A stretch of DNA of 64,000 bases. Source: Ophioderma brevispina. Taxonomy: Eukaryota > Echinodermata > Ophiuroidea > Amphilepidida > Ophiodermatidae. The notes beneath the pieces are model-generated. The model searched no databases, was not told the origin of the DNA, and saw nothing but the letters and a program-made list of their open reading frames with translations. The stretch lies in NCBI GenBank assembly GCA_023653785.1, contig JAMKCH010085008.1:1-64000 (forward strand), read 5' to 3'. This document shows, in pieces, positions 36,909 through 47,571 of this stretch; position 1 is the stretch's first letter; each line of letters opens with the position of its first letter. Made by a program: the position numbers and the translations under genes.

Positions 36909-37371
36909 TTAAAGGAGAAACCCGTACAAAGAATAATATTATACAATATACTCTTTAAAAAATTATTGACCACATATCGAGTGGTTCATTGAAAAACAGA
37001 ATTTATATTAACCATGACAATGAATAAAACATCTAGTCGACCAGGTGCTATTTAAAAATTCGCGCTATGGTATTACGTGTTATGTGGATACGGTCGGCAC
37101 GTTGCGTCAAACATGCCATAGTAAAAGACCCATTATGAAAGAGTCGCATGTGAAGGTGTATGGCACTACTGTGCCGTCGGTATCGCATAACACGTATACA
37201 CATATCCATATACACTAGCGCGAAAATTCAAATAGCGCCTGGTCAGAAAAAAGTTTCATTCATTTTATGGTGACTATATTCCGTTTTTCATGAAACCACT
37301 CGATATGTGTTCAATAATTATTTTATTATAGCGTGTATGTATAATTTATTCTTAGTAAGGTTCTCCTTTAA
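36909..37371. mobile_element. 463-bp near-complete palindromic TTAA MITE (family D)
   Basis: Begins TTAAAGGAGAAACCCGTACA and ends AGGTTCTCCTTTAA. Arms pair throughout: CACATATCGAGTGGTT with AACCACTCGATATGTG, GACCAGGTGCTATTT with AAATAGCGCCTGGTC, and ATTACGTGTTATG with CATAACACGTATA. The loop is under about 90 bp. No ORF. Confidence 0.8.
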
Positions 37372-37743
37372 ACTTAAATATTCTTCCCTTTTTCAAGAAA
37401 AGTGTAGGCCTATAGAAATCATTGCTGCCAAAACCCCCAAAGGCAAAGTACAGTTTCATTTTTGAATGCTGCAGGATGCGTCGGGACAGAGCATTTTCCG
37501 TGCAAGCTTGATAACTGTGAATTACAATGTTATATTCCTGGTCCGCTCAGACATAAACAAGTATTAATCAGGGACAGGGCACTGGTTTCATTCTCCTTGG
37601 CATGCAATGTAGACAAATTTTCACATGTTAAATGTGTACCATTGCTGTTTAAAGAATTGTTGATATGTGTTTTAACCCTGTCCTACTAATAATATAAATA
37701 AATATAAAAATAAGTAATTAAAAAATAAATAAAAATCAAACTA

Positions 37744-38276
37744 AAACTCGCCGGCATGGCGTGGTGAACTTGAAAACTCGCCGGAATGGCGTGGCCAACT
37801 TGCAAAATCGCCGGAATGGCGTGGCGAACTTGCAAAATCGCCGGCATGGCGTGGCCTACTTGCAAACTCGCCGGCATGGCGTGGCCAACTGCAAACTCGC
37901 CGGCAGGCGTGTCCAACTTGCAAACTCACGAATGGCGTGGCCAACTTGCAAACTCGAAGGCATTGCGTAGGCCCACTTGCAAACTCGCCGGACATCGCGA
38001 CAGGCCAACTTGCCAAACTCGCCGGCATGGCGTGGCCAATTGCAATCGCCGGCATGGCGTGGCCATCTTGCAAACTCGCAGGCCATGGCGTGGCCAACTT
38101 GCAAACTCGCGGGCATAGCGTTGCAAACTCTCGTCGGCATAGCGTGGCGAACTTGCAAAATCGCCGGCATGGAGTGGCCAACTTCAAAATCGCCGGCATG
38201 GCGTGGCGAACTTGCAAAATCGCCGGAATGGCGTGGCCAACTTGCAAAACGCGCCGGCATGGCGTCGCAAACTTGA
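37744..38276. repeat. 30-bp minisatellite, about 18 copies
   Basis: Unit AACTCGCCGGCATGGCGTGG followed by CCAACTTGCA, with 27-31-bp variants. The period is a multiple of three, so both strands carry long spurious frames (up to 182 codons). GC-rich in an AT-rich setting. Confidence 0.95.
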
Positions 38277-38744
38277 CGCGGTTTGTCAAACTCGAAGTTT
38301 TATGTCCGCTATAGAGTGCCCATACGTTTTCTCTCTACTTTTGCCGTTGTGATCATATGTAGAGGCCTAATTCAGAAAAGCTATACGGCTGCCGAGAGCA
38401 ACCAAAATTTAGCGTTGGGCAGCCCTGTTGAAGATCGCGCGAAAATCTTCGTTGAACGGAAGACGTATTATTTTCTGAAAGCAAATTCGGAAACAGTTTC
38501 CAGTATAAACACATACAACTCAATTAATTTATACTAATCCTCAGCGGTAATTAAAAATAATATCGAATTCATTCGAATTTTCTCTAGTTGTGACGTGCTA
38601 TAATCGAACCCACACTTTGTAGTCCACGAGCCAAGTAAAACTTGTATATATACGATATATGATCAGTGATTTGCTTCTAATGCATTTAAATATCATTTTG
38701 TTTCTCAGTATTGCATGTATGGGTATAATTCTTAAACTTTCGAA

Positions 38745-39000
38745 TACAAAGTAAATTAATCGATGCGCTGCCCGCGCATTCATGCACCTTGCTACCAAAA
38801 TGCGCTTATACAACTCTTAGACGCGTCGTAAATCGCGCGCGTTGAAGACAACAGCGTGTGTTAAGAAACAAACAAATCTCTTTACACTGATACACAAAAA
38901 TACTGGTCATATAAGTCGACAAATACCAGATTCCTTGTGAGACTGGTGTGGAGTTTTTATTGATACTTTGTACTATTTCTAGGTTTACAGAGTATACAAA
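38745..39000. repeat. Dispersed repeat family F, copy 2
   Basis: Collinear with 16318-16555 in the same orientation (ACAAAGTAAATTAATCGATG, TTTACACTGATACACAAAAA, ATAAGTCGACAAATACCAG). Confidence 0.7.
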
Positions 39001-39591
39001 TATCACAATGGAAGGTGAAGTTATGCATTTACTAAGCGAAATATATTGCTTATGAGGGTCACATATGTTACATTGGGATGGAATAATAATAGCTAACATT
39101 TCTTAATTTGTATGATTAATACGCTGCCACTAGTGACTGGAATAATCACTTTTTACTGGATATATTGTTTTTACAAAAGAGCTGACGATAGAAGACATAA
39201 GAAGTTTAGTTTTTAGATGACCTTGATTAATGAAATATTAAACATTCAATTAAATCGTGACGAATCAAGTGGGTGGCTTTCAATAGGACTTGATAGGCAC
39301 TTTAGAAGTCGCGGAGTACTGAAATATTATAGCAGGGCAACAAAAAAGGGAAATCTCGCGTACCTGTTGACAATTTCCTGGTTCTTATATGAAATAATTC
39401 AGAGTACTTTAAAATATGTCCTTTCTCTTCCTACTAATTTCTTTCTTTCTGTGTATCAGTTCCTCAACCATGTTAGTCATATTTGACTGAGGGTAACATG
39501 GAATGCCTTATCAACACTCGTGGTCTATCTTTTACACACATACACCATATTGTAGGGTTAATAATGTCTTTGCTCTTTTTTAATAATGCTC
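39001..39591. other. No recognisable feature
   Basis: AT-rich. The 89-codon open frame at 39217 has no known motif. Confidence 0.35.
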
Positions 39592-39783
39592 TTCTTTTGT
39601 TTCTCTCTCTCACAGCCAAACCTGAACCGCCACCGCACTTTGCGCGGCGTATGGAACTGTTGCTGAACATTTTTAAGCACAGTACCCTAGTCTGCCTATG
39701 CGTGTAATCATGTCCTACCGACGGAAAAATGCCACATCAACGCATCAACAGACCCGAGGTTGCCTTCTGATACCTCCCCACCT
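39592..39783 (+). other. Segment bounded by strong splice-site consensus, frames blocked
   Basis: TTCTTTTGTTTCTCTCTCTC then ACAG at 39612-39615 is an excellent acceptor, and CACCT followed by GTAAGT at 39784 an excellent donor. They would define a 168-nt exon. All three frames contain stops (for example TGA 39664, TAA 39705, TGA 39623), so it cannot be an ordinary internal coding exon. From a weaker acceptor at 39690 (CCCTAG) the remaining 93 nt are open in phase 0, compatible with the exon at 43787. Candidate non-coding or alternative exon. Confidence 0.25.
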
Positions 39784-40462
39784 GTAAGTGCATTGTAGAT
39801 TCCTCCTTTGGAGGAGAACCTCTGAGTAGACTTTGTATAGAATGATGGGACATCAATTTCACAAACACACAAGTTAGTACCCATTGACTACATGTTAGAC
39901 GTGCGAAGTCAACTTCTAAGTCAAATCGAGTACATTAAGAGATCAGTCCAATTTGGGGCTTAACAGTGCTGTGGTGTTACTCCCTGCCGGGTTTGCCTAT
40001 TTATCATTGACAACAGGGCAATTGTTTATCTAATCTAGAGACCAAAGTTTCCATTTTACTGAAAACGCAACAAATGCCATTTTGAATGACACCATGCAAA
40101 TTGTCCTTTTCGATTTTATTTTAGAACAATTTTACGGACTGGAAACACAATGTTGACAACTGATATAAGTAGGGACACCCAAGAGCTATTACCCCTGTAA
40201 AAATCAGGAAACGCCTTTGAAGGAATCTTAACATATAGGCCGACAAAGGTCATGATTTGTGTATTGTAGCACCCTCTATATGCCCATTTCTCATAGAGAT
40301 CTAGTTTTTAAAGAAAAAATCATATTTGCCCCATTGAAATTACAGGCTGTGGTTTGCAGAATAAATAATCCAAATCAGTGGTGAAAACTGTGTTGCATTT
40401 GATATTTTCCGTTTTTATTCTGGTGTTGTCAAAATAAACGAGACTTTCAAAACAGCTGTGTA

Positions 40463-40679
40463 TTAACCCCCTGAGGTCTACTGCCTTTCTAACAGTATCT
40501 CTGATTGGCTCATTACATGATATAACATGATACAACCTCTGAGTAACCAATCAAAATAGAACTGCCATATGTCTGTACAAACCTCTTAAGCCTTTCTTAC
40601 CGTGTCTCTGATTGGCTTAATATTTCATATAATCCAAAGCACAGCCAATAAAATTGGCTGGTAGATCTCAGGGAGTTAA
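40463..40679. mobile_element. 217-bp TTAA MITE with CCAAT-box interior (family E)
   Basis: TTAACCCCCTGAGGTCTACT at the left pairs with GGTAGATCTCAGGGAGTTAA at the right. The interior holds repeated TCTCTGATTGGCT and CCAATCA/CCAATAAAATTGG motifs, that is, CCAAT boxes on both strands. Confidence 0.7.
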
Positions 40680-41000
40680 CTGGTATTCATGATCAAAATC
40701 AGAATAGCAATATTGAATTAGAACCAGCACAATCAGACATTTGAAGGTTCCTACACCATTTATTGAATTCTACATACCCGGTAATAATTTAAACAAGAAA
40801 AGCCATTTATTGTCAACTAGACGTCGCCTTTATACACAGCACTTGTTAACTTCTGTGTGGAAGAATTCCATTTTCAACCTTATTTTCCAAAAATACCCAA
40901 CTTTAAAAAAAAAAAACCTTTTGAAATTAAATGTTTCATTGAATACCTGTCTCATGTAGGAATGCTATTAGGAATACTGCTCATAGTTTTCTTTAAAACA

Positions 41001-41174
41001 GGCAATAATGAAGCCCTAAATAGGCAATCATGAAGCACCAAATAAGCAATCATGAAGCACCAAATAGGCAATCATGAAGCACCAATAGGCAATCATGAAG
41101 CACCAAATAGGCAATCATGAAGCACAAATAGGCAATCATGAAGCACCAAATAAGCAATCATGAAGCACCAAATA
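41001..41174. repeat. 22-bp satellite, left block
   Basis: About eight copies of GGCAATCATGAAGCACCAAA plus TA, period 20-23 bp. Continues at 41315 after the MITE. Confidence 0.95.
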
Positions 41175-41314
41175 CAGGGAGGCGCGCGCCCCCTCCCTAG
41201 ATCCGCACCTCCTGGTAATTCTGCAAATCTTGCAAAATCAGCCCATTTAGGACAAGTTTCAGCCTTCAGCCCTCCGGTAATTTTGACGTTTTTCAAATCC
41301 TGGATCCGCCCCTG
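41175..41314. mobile_element. hAT-like MITE inserted in a 22-bp satellite
   Basis: 140 bp beginning CAGGGAGGCGCGCGCC and ending CTGGATCCGCCCCTG. The right end read inward is CAGGGGCGGATCCAGGATTT, a terminus common among invertebrate hAT MITEs (family knowledge). AAATA flanks both sides. It interrupts the tandem array 41001-41424. Confidence 0.6.
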
Positions 41315-41424
41315 AAATAGGCAATCATGAAGCACCAATAGGCAATCATGAAGCACAAATAGGCAATCATGAAGCACCAAATAGGCAATCATGAAGCACC
41401 AAATAGGCAATCATGAAGCACCAA
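41315..41424. repeat. 22-bp satellite, right block
   Basis: About five more copies of the same unit, in phase with the left block once the 140-bp insertion is removed. Confidence 0.95.
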
Positions 41425-41527
41425 AACTAACCTATCAAAACCCCTTTAAGCAGGAGTGTTTACTCAATAACATAGTGATGAAACAATATATAAGAGGAAG
41501 AGACTTTCACACAATCATACTTAGGCA

Positions 41528-41899
41528 TTAAAGTGACAGGAGGAGATTTTTTTAGGATACAAATTTCTCCCAAATTTCACTGGATCGGTTGTAGACCACC
41601 TACCGAGAACGTTTCGAAGGTTTATTGGACAAACACTAAACAGGTGCAAAAGAAAACCGCAAACCTTGTTTTGAACTTGCCTGCTATCGTAATCGTTCCC
41701 CATAGAAACCATCCTTTGATTTCTGTCGTGCACGACAGAAACAACTAAATCATCTTCTTGTTCCATAAATACGGCATATTCGGCTTATTCACTTCAGGTG
41801 TGATCTAATACATTGGTAAGCATTCCAAATATGTAAAAAACCGGGGTTTGAGAAAAATTGGGGGCGCTTCTTCCTGGAAATCTCCTCATGTCTCTTTAA
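41528..41899. mobile_element. TTAA MITE family A, copy 3 (reverse orientation)
   Basis: 372 bp with TTAA at both ends. Left TTAAAGTGACAGGAGGAGAT; the right end is the complement of TTAAAGAGACATGAGGAGAT, so the inverted repeats are about 20 bp with two mismatches. The interior is the reverse complement of the 1667-2353 copies. Confidence 0.8.
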
Positions 41900-43290
41900 G
41901 TGCCATTCTCACTACTAAATTGTTCTAAAATGAACAATAATGTTGTTCAAATCAAAAAAAAAAATTGTAGAATTTGTTTTTACCTTTTCAACCCTGGTGG
42001 ATTCCACAACCTTTGGATTACAGGACGAGTACCTGAAGAAGCACGCAATCCAATTGAGGCCAGAATCTCACTTTAGCGATGGGTAGTAGTTGGGGCAGTG
42101 CTCATGTGAAACTGCTGGCAATTTCAAAAACTAAGAAATTATTGGTTTTTATCTTGTCTGAAAAAACACCTTTGAGTAGCCGCGATAGGTAGACAGTCTA
42201 GACAGCTAAAATGAAAACAGCAAATGCCTTGCTAATATCTAGAAGACTGTGCGACGATACCCTTCAAATAACAGCAAATAATTCTGTGAACAACTTGTTA
42301 TGCTTGAAAATATTCAAATGCCCAAATTGAAAACTGCAAAAACATGAATTGTGTACAGGGCATTGGCCAAGTGGATGATGCGCTAGCCTGAGTTCACTAT
42401 CAGATGTATGAAAACCTTGACCAGAGGCACTGTATACTCAATTTGTGTTATCAAAGGTTAGTTGTCTGGCGGTGTTGGAATAGAGTTGAGATGTCTGGCA
42501 CGTTGCATTTATAACACCAGCGGTAGGAGTAAATCAAGATAGTTTACCTAACTAAAGAATTACGACATGATCTGGTATTCATAGAAGAGATTCGTCGCCA
42601 GATATCCGCGCATAATTGGATGGAGCAAAGATATATGTACAATTTCTGCATCATTTTTTTCCCAGGTTGAGATAATGGAATGTTTTTCCCCTCCTGTGCT
42701 TGTGGTACAGATCTTCAATTGCAAAAATGCGTCTTTTAGGATCACTGTCTTGAACTTCTGAATAAATGAAATCTTGAAGTAATAAATGCAGCAAATATGT
42801 AATTTTGATTTTTTTTTTAAAGCTTATCCCATTCCCTCGAGTTGACCGTAATCCATATTCTAACCTCAATCCTAAATCTCCACATTGCCAAATGTTTTCA
42901 CGTATCATGTTTAGCTAAATCCACATCTAAAATTAGTTGAGATGGTTGACAATACCACTTTAAAACTTTCATAGTCACAACTTCAGTATGAACTACGATG
43001 ACGATCCACTAACAAAACTGAAACGGTAATTGCATTTATTATAGAAGAGTTGAGTGGAGTTGTTCGCCCTCCCTCCCCCTTTTTGGAAATGATTCCCTAA
43101 AGATGTCTGCATGAAGAAATATATTGTGGTATTGTGAGATGTATACAAAAGGCCAGACATAGTGCCTGAAGTTAACCAAAGGTGTTTGCATACCTACAGT
43201 AGTCTCAAAGCACAGGGGGTGTAAATTTAAATATGTAAATTTCACGCAGCTGAATTACTGTCCTGGGTGGAACTACTATATGATGTGTTA
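41900..43290. other. No gene; weak tRNA-like A-box only
   Basis: GCATTGGCCAAGTGG at 42360-42374 resembles a tRNA A-box, but no convincing B-box or cloverleaf follows. The remainder is featureless intron-like DNA. Confidence 0.35.
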
Positions 43291-43738
43291 TACAGAGTGA
43301 ATAAAAAAATGTGTGGATGAAAAAGCACAAAATTTGACCTTGACCTGTTTACTCAACTGTGACGCAGTTGATGTTTTCATGATCTGCATATATTTGACTT
43401 TCTATGCTGAAAAAATGACGTAATTTGGTGAAGAAATGAGGTAGATATGAAAGATTTTCACGGCTGTTCCAGAAAGATTTGTCATCATATTCAGACAAAA
43501 TAATGGAACTGAAAACCCACCGTAACTGTGTAAATCCCATTGGAATGGTGTAAAAATGGATCAGCCGCGAAAATCTTTCATATCTACCTCATTTCTTCAC
43601 CTAATTCCTTCATTTTTTCAGCATAAAAAGTCGCAAATATGCAGATCATGAAAACATCAACTGCGTCACAGTTGAGTAAACTGGTCAGTGTCAAATTTTG
43701 TGTTTTGTCATGCACAATTTTTTTGGATTCACAATGTA
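43291..43738. mobile_element. Mariner-like foldback just upstream of the coding exon
   Basis: Arms of about 190 bp: TACAGAGTGAATAAAAAAAT...CACAAAATTTGACCTTGACC at the left pairs with the region around 43680-43738 at the right. Stretches such as TGAAAGATTTTC/GAAAATCTTTCA and ATGTTTTCATGATCTGCATA are near-identical. TA dinucleotides flank both ends, and the terminus resembles the TACAGGGTGTCCCAAAAAA type of Tc1/mariner-related elements (family knowledge). It ends about 48 bp before the 3' splice site at 43786. Confidence 0.7.
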
Positions 43739-43750
43739 GTATTACTTGTC

Positions 43751-43786
43751 ATAATTATTTCTTTTTTTTTTTCTCATACTTTGTAG
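43751..43786 (+). promoter_or_regulatory. 3' splice site of the terminal exon
   Basis: An almost uninterrupted T/C tract (13 Ts within it) runs into ACTTTGTAG. The AG at 43785-43786 sets phase 0 for the long open frame that follows. A second AG at 43790-43791 could serve as an alternative acceptor 5 nt downstream, but it would need an upstream exon ending in a different phase. The available branch-point region is only the roughly 48 bases between the tract and a foldback transposon. Confidence 0.65.
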
Positions 43787-44515
43787 GCAAGCCATGCTCC
43801 GCTTCTATCACCACATAGTGGTCATTTACCTTCATCTATATATCACCAAGAGTCACTACGGCAACAGCGAGAGACAATATTCCGACGTAGTGAATCCACC
43901 GAAAAATTTCCATCGTCTGTAGAGTTGCCGGACGAGGATGAACCGTCCAACATGCGGCACAATGTCGTGCTAAACCGCGACATATGTGGGGACAATAGTA
44001 TTAGACCGCCTCGAAATAGAACTGTCAGTGAAATATATGAAAATGCGCTGAGTGAACGTAGTAGACAACAACACTTGGAATCCCCTCGTGTTTCACCGCA
44101 AATGTCAGTGCCAAGGAATCCATTGTTACGGACGGATAGCGCACGATCCGGTGGAACTAGTAGAAACATTCTAGTAGACAGTGTCACAAGGAACCCTCTG
44201 CAATTTGGGGATTCCGATTCCGAGGGCCCACCCCCGTATACTAGTGACACTACTTCCATACCTAGCAACACTGGTAATGTGTGTGATCCACAACATTTTG
44301 TATCTAATAGTGCGGCGGCGGCGGTAGCCGGCCACCAGGTTAGGCACCATGGCCGGGGGGCGCACCCACAGCATGCAAATGGGAGACACCCACCGGTGCC
44401 GTTGTCCCCGCATTTTGAGCTCGATGCGGACCAAGGAGGACAGAGCCGAAGTGGAACTGTGGACAGATTAAATAGAATGGAAAGATCAGATCATGAAACG
44501 ACGGATGTTCTGTGA
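43787..44515 (+). CDS. Terminal coding exon, probable PMEPA1/LDLRAD4-family cytoplasmic tail
   Basis: The exon opens after a long pyrimidine tract ending TTTGTAG and reads 242 codons in phase 0 to a TGA at 44513-44515. The frame opens with Ala and has no start codon at the exon edge, so it continues from an upstream exon. The tail is polar, rich in Ser, Pro and Arg, and has no signal peptide, membrane segment or folded domain. Ordered blocks match the tails of vertebrate PMEPA1 and LDLRAD4: LNRD (residues 62-65), RPPRNRT (73-79), DSARSGG (about 117-123) and EGPPPY (146-151). In that family PPxY motifs recruit NEDD4-type E3 ligases and PPNR is a SMAD-interaction motif, so the proteins dampen TGF-beta signalling from endosomal membranes. 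Here only one PPxY is clear; the first PY site of the vertebrates reads DEDEPSN, and PPNR reads PPRNR. A short Ala run (about 178-182) and a His/Gly/Pro-rich stretch follow. The C-terminus is TTDVL. The family assignment rests on motif order recalled without a search and is moderate; the exon itself is strong. Confidence 0.68.
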   Translation, partial: ASHAPLLSPHSGHLPSSIYHQESLRQQRETIFRRSESTEKFPSSVELPDEDEPSNMRHNVVLNRDICGDNSIRPPRNRTVSEIYENALSERSRQQHLESPRVSPQMSVPRNPLLRTDSARSGGTSRNILVDSVTRNPLQFGDSDSEGPPPYTSDTTSIPSNTGNVCDPQHFVSNSAAAAVAGHQVRHHGRGAHPQHANGRHPPVPLSPHFELDADQGGQSRSGTVDRLNRMERSDHETTDVL

Positions 44516-45410
44516 CATAACGCCCATCTCGGGTCGGCAGTCTGGTCCGGCCTGGAGGAATCCATTCAAACCGTGCTGTGGAGTATTATGTATGCCCAGT
44601 TCAACTGATGCGTGTTGGTGGCGTTATTCTGGATCTGTCGGCATCGGCTGATTGCCCCTTTTTTTCGGCAAAGCCGGGGGCGCAGCCAAAATTTAAATCT
44701 GCAATGGAGCTAAGTTTTGCATCAGCCCAAATTGGATCTTGTAAAGTCTCCAATGTGCATGCTGACTTGCTCTTAAAGGTGTGTGTCTTTCAATTCAAAA
44801 CAAAAAGCTGTACAGAGATTGATATAACCTGCAAAGCCATCCAGTAGGAGAAAAACAAAAACAAAAAATAACACAAATGTCAGTGCTATACAATTCACTA
44901 TACTACCAGCTATCATATTCTTACTTTCCAAGAGTCAAGTTAATGCTTACACAAATCAAAATATCAACAAAACTGATTCGTTTGGAGTTTGGATTAACAA
45001 CCCAAACACCAGAGGGCTCAGTTGATGTCAGAACAACTTGCGTATGTGGGTTGCTGACCTTTGTATGGGAAGATAGGAATATAGAAGATAGTAGGTGATT
45101 AACTGGTGTGTATGTGTGTGTGCGTGTGTGGCAGCTGCTTGTTTGATTGTCGGGTTAAGGCTTAGCTAGAAGTACTTCTTACCATCAAATCTCTGTAAAG
45201 TATACCTTCCTTGCAGAGATTTTAACAGGGTGACTGACCGTCTTCAATGTTTTGTTTTGTTTTTTTTTGTGCCAGAATCAAAGTGCAGTCTCCAAGTTAT
45301 TCACCAAAATTTGTTTCTTAAAATTTTAAGCACCACAATAAATCTGTTCAGGTAAGATTGGGCGTCACCTCATGAAATGGGTATATTGCAATCGTGTGGT
45401 AACATCTCCT

Positions 45411-45425
45411 CCCCCCCCCCCCCCC
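45411..45425. repeat. C15 homopolymer
   Basis: Fifteen consecutive C residues inside the presumed 3' UTR. Confidence 0.9.
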
Positions 45426-45759
45426 GCATTGCCCGTTTTGAGATGTTATTAATGCCACCTGGTTAGTGTTAATTGACAGTGTATTAGTTGATCAGTTGGG
45501 GTCAAAGGTCATTCAGGAGTCAAATTGGGTCACTCACTCCATTACCAACCCACCTCTTTGATGTTTTCCCAGTTATGAGTGTGCAATCGATGCCACTTGG
45601 ACAAAGTGATTATCAAATGATGGGACATTTGGGGCATTAACATATTTGGGGTCAAAAGTCATTCAGGGGTCAAATAGGGGTCTTATTTATGTTTATACTG
45701 TTATTTATTTGAATTTTGATATGTGCATTCATCATTTTCATTATTATCAGACTATTTCA

Positions 45760-45765
45760 AATAAA
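45760..45765 (+). terminator. Candidate polyadenylation signal AATAAA
   Basis: Canonical hexamer 1.25 kb after the stop codon, followed within about 20 bases by a T-rich element (CTTTTATTTCTTG). This is the best-looking 3' end for the gene. AATAAA at 45337 is an upstream alternative and AATAAA at 46722 a downstream one. Confidence 0.45.
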
Positions 45766-45780
45766 GTTATTAAACAATCT

Positions 45781-47571
45781 TTTATTTCTTGCGTACATGC
45801 AGATATCACGTCAGGGTTAACGTAATATAGTTGAACGTCATTTCCAGACCTGATTCGTGTTTCCTGAAGCACGACTTTGTCTAGTTTGTTTCTTGATGAT
45901 TACTTGAATTGACCCCTTTTGAAAAGATACCACATGAAATGCAGTCAAGTTAAATACCTATTTGATAAAAGATGTGAAAAGAAGGGTATGGTGCTTAAAT
46001 AGTTAACTTGCTATTCATTAATTTGTCAACTGTTTTGTTGACCAGCTATTTACAATGGTCATTTAGTGAAACAATTTAAAAATTGGTTGTGGAGTACTTC
46101 CGTCAAGCCGGCAATTTTACAGGCAGCCGCCATGCGTCATCAACACCTCGGTTGAACCGTGCTCATCGTCATCAGTTTCAAAAAAAGAAAAAGAAGAAGA
46201 AAAAATAACTAAAGACAAAAACGTGACAGTGTGTGAATTAGTTACTCTCGCTTATGGCCAAAAAAAAAGTTTTAAAAGAAGGAAAAAGAGGGGGAAAAAG
46301 AAATCGGTTCTCAGTCTTGCAAGTGTGGAATTCAGATGGTTGAAGTCTCACAAAAAAATGGTTACAAATTGCCTATGTGTGAATAATGAAATGAAGTTAT
46401 GTATACATTAGAAATGCTCAAAATGCTATTAAGCTTGCTCCTCTTGAAATAACATTTCAGGGGTGTGGTGCTGTAACAAAAGAATGCGATTACTTGAGTG
46501 ATTATTTTCACCAAATTAGGTTATTTTAATTGAAAAAAAAATTAAGTTGTTCCTAAAATGACAAAGCATTTGTACCATTTTTTGGGACTAAAAACATGTT
46601 TGCAATGAGAACTGATGTATTATTTCTCCTCTTTGTTTTTTTTTTTTTAATTTGGCCTATTATATGTATATCATCACCAAAGGCTCGTTATTTTCTATGT
46701 ACCGGAAGCCAATTGCTGTCAAATAAATGAGTTGTCTCAAGTCTGGGCTTATGCGCTACTAAAAATGCTACACAATTTGTATGGTTGTGTGTATATAGAC
46801 TAGCCCCCTGATACAGGGTTCCTAAAATGGTCTTCATTGTTTATTTCCTGTTTTTGTTTCCACCCCTTTTTTCCTTTTTGTAGAGAGCTTATTACCAAGA
46901 GCAATGTTTCGTGTACTCTTAAAGAGCAAATCTGTGTAATTTATGTTTTCTATGTAATCACAACACACAAAACCAATGAGAAGTGTGTGTACATGTGAAC
47001 TTGACATTATCAAATGGAGAGGTCAGAGAGTTTGGAATACTTCTTTAAAGGAATACTATTATACTTTTAGGAAGTATTCCAATAGCATTACAAAAGGGAC
47101 GGGTGATATGTTTTAATCTTAAAAGGCTGGGAAGGTTATTTGCAGACTTGTGACACAATCCTCCTCTCTAATGTAGGTTGTTTTGTTGTGTTGTAAGACA
47201 CTTCTTTAACAAATAATGTAAAGCTTCCACATTCTTTTAAGATTTTACTCTAATATAGAAAAATATTTTTCAAGAGTTATTTTTAGCAATTTCAAATCTT
47301 TGGATTTCACAAATTTAAATACCTCACTTAACAGGACCTTTTCCATATATGGTATAAAATACCATGATATTTAACTCTGAAGTAATATTATCTTTTTTGG
47401 GGGGGAGCAAGTTAATTTATTTTTAAGTATTTCAAGAGGACAAAAGAACTTAAATTAGTAAAAATTACATTTTAAAGCATTTATAGTGCAGCTTTATGAC
47501 AGTATTGGGACATTCTTAAGAATGCCCACTTCTTCAGTACATTTCTATAACCTTTGCACAACAGTTTGAGA
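45781..47571. other. Downstream flank, no gene seen
   Basis: An A/G-rich run (46180-46320) gives a Lys-rich open frame of no significance. Another AATAAA occurs at 46722. Confidence 0.4.

Larger units (their letters stand above)
44516..45780 (+). other. Probable 3' UTR of the terminal exon, ending near 45780
   Basis: After the TGA there is no coding-like frame. Two AATAAA hexamers occur, at 45337-45342 and 45760-45765. The second is followed by an A-rich stretch and then a T-rich segment, a classical cleavage context. The UTR would contain a 15-C run at 45411-45425, a short GT repeat near 45105-45130, and two copies of a GGGGTCAAAGGTCATTCAGG-type repeat near 45498 and 45650. RNA evidence would be needed to choose between the two signals. 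Confidence 0.45.

Noticed and set aside
37741..38314. Open frames of up to 182 codons on both strands
   Set aside because: All lie in the 30-bp minisatellite. The period is divisible by three, so overlapping frames on both strands stay open by composition.
41001..41424. Possible CRISPR-like array
   Set aside because: The 22-bp units abut directly without variable spacers, and the genome context is eukaryotic. It is a satellite.
41521..41766. Frames overlapping a MITE A copy on both strands
   Set aside because: Related frames appear in part at other family A copies (1667-2353, 55690) with disruptions; they are not conserved coding sequence.
42356..42440. tRNA gene or SINE head
   Set aside because: An A-box-like TGGCCAAGTGG is present, but there is no convincing B-box, acceptor stem or anticodon arm.
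43843..44434. Antisense open frames of 142 and 87 codons
   Set aside because: Shadows of the real exon on the opposite strand; no splice context or motif.
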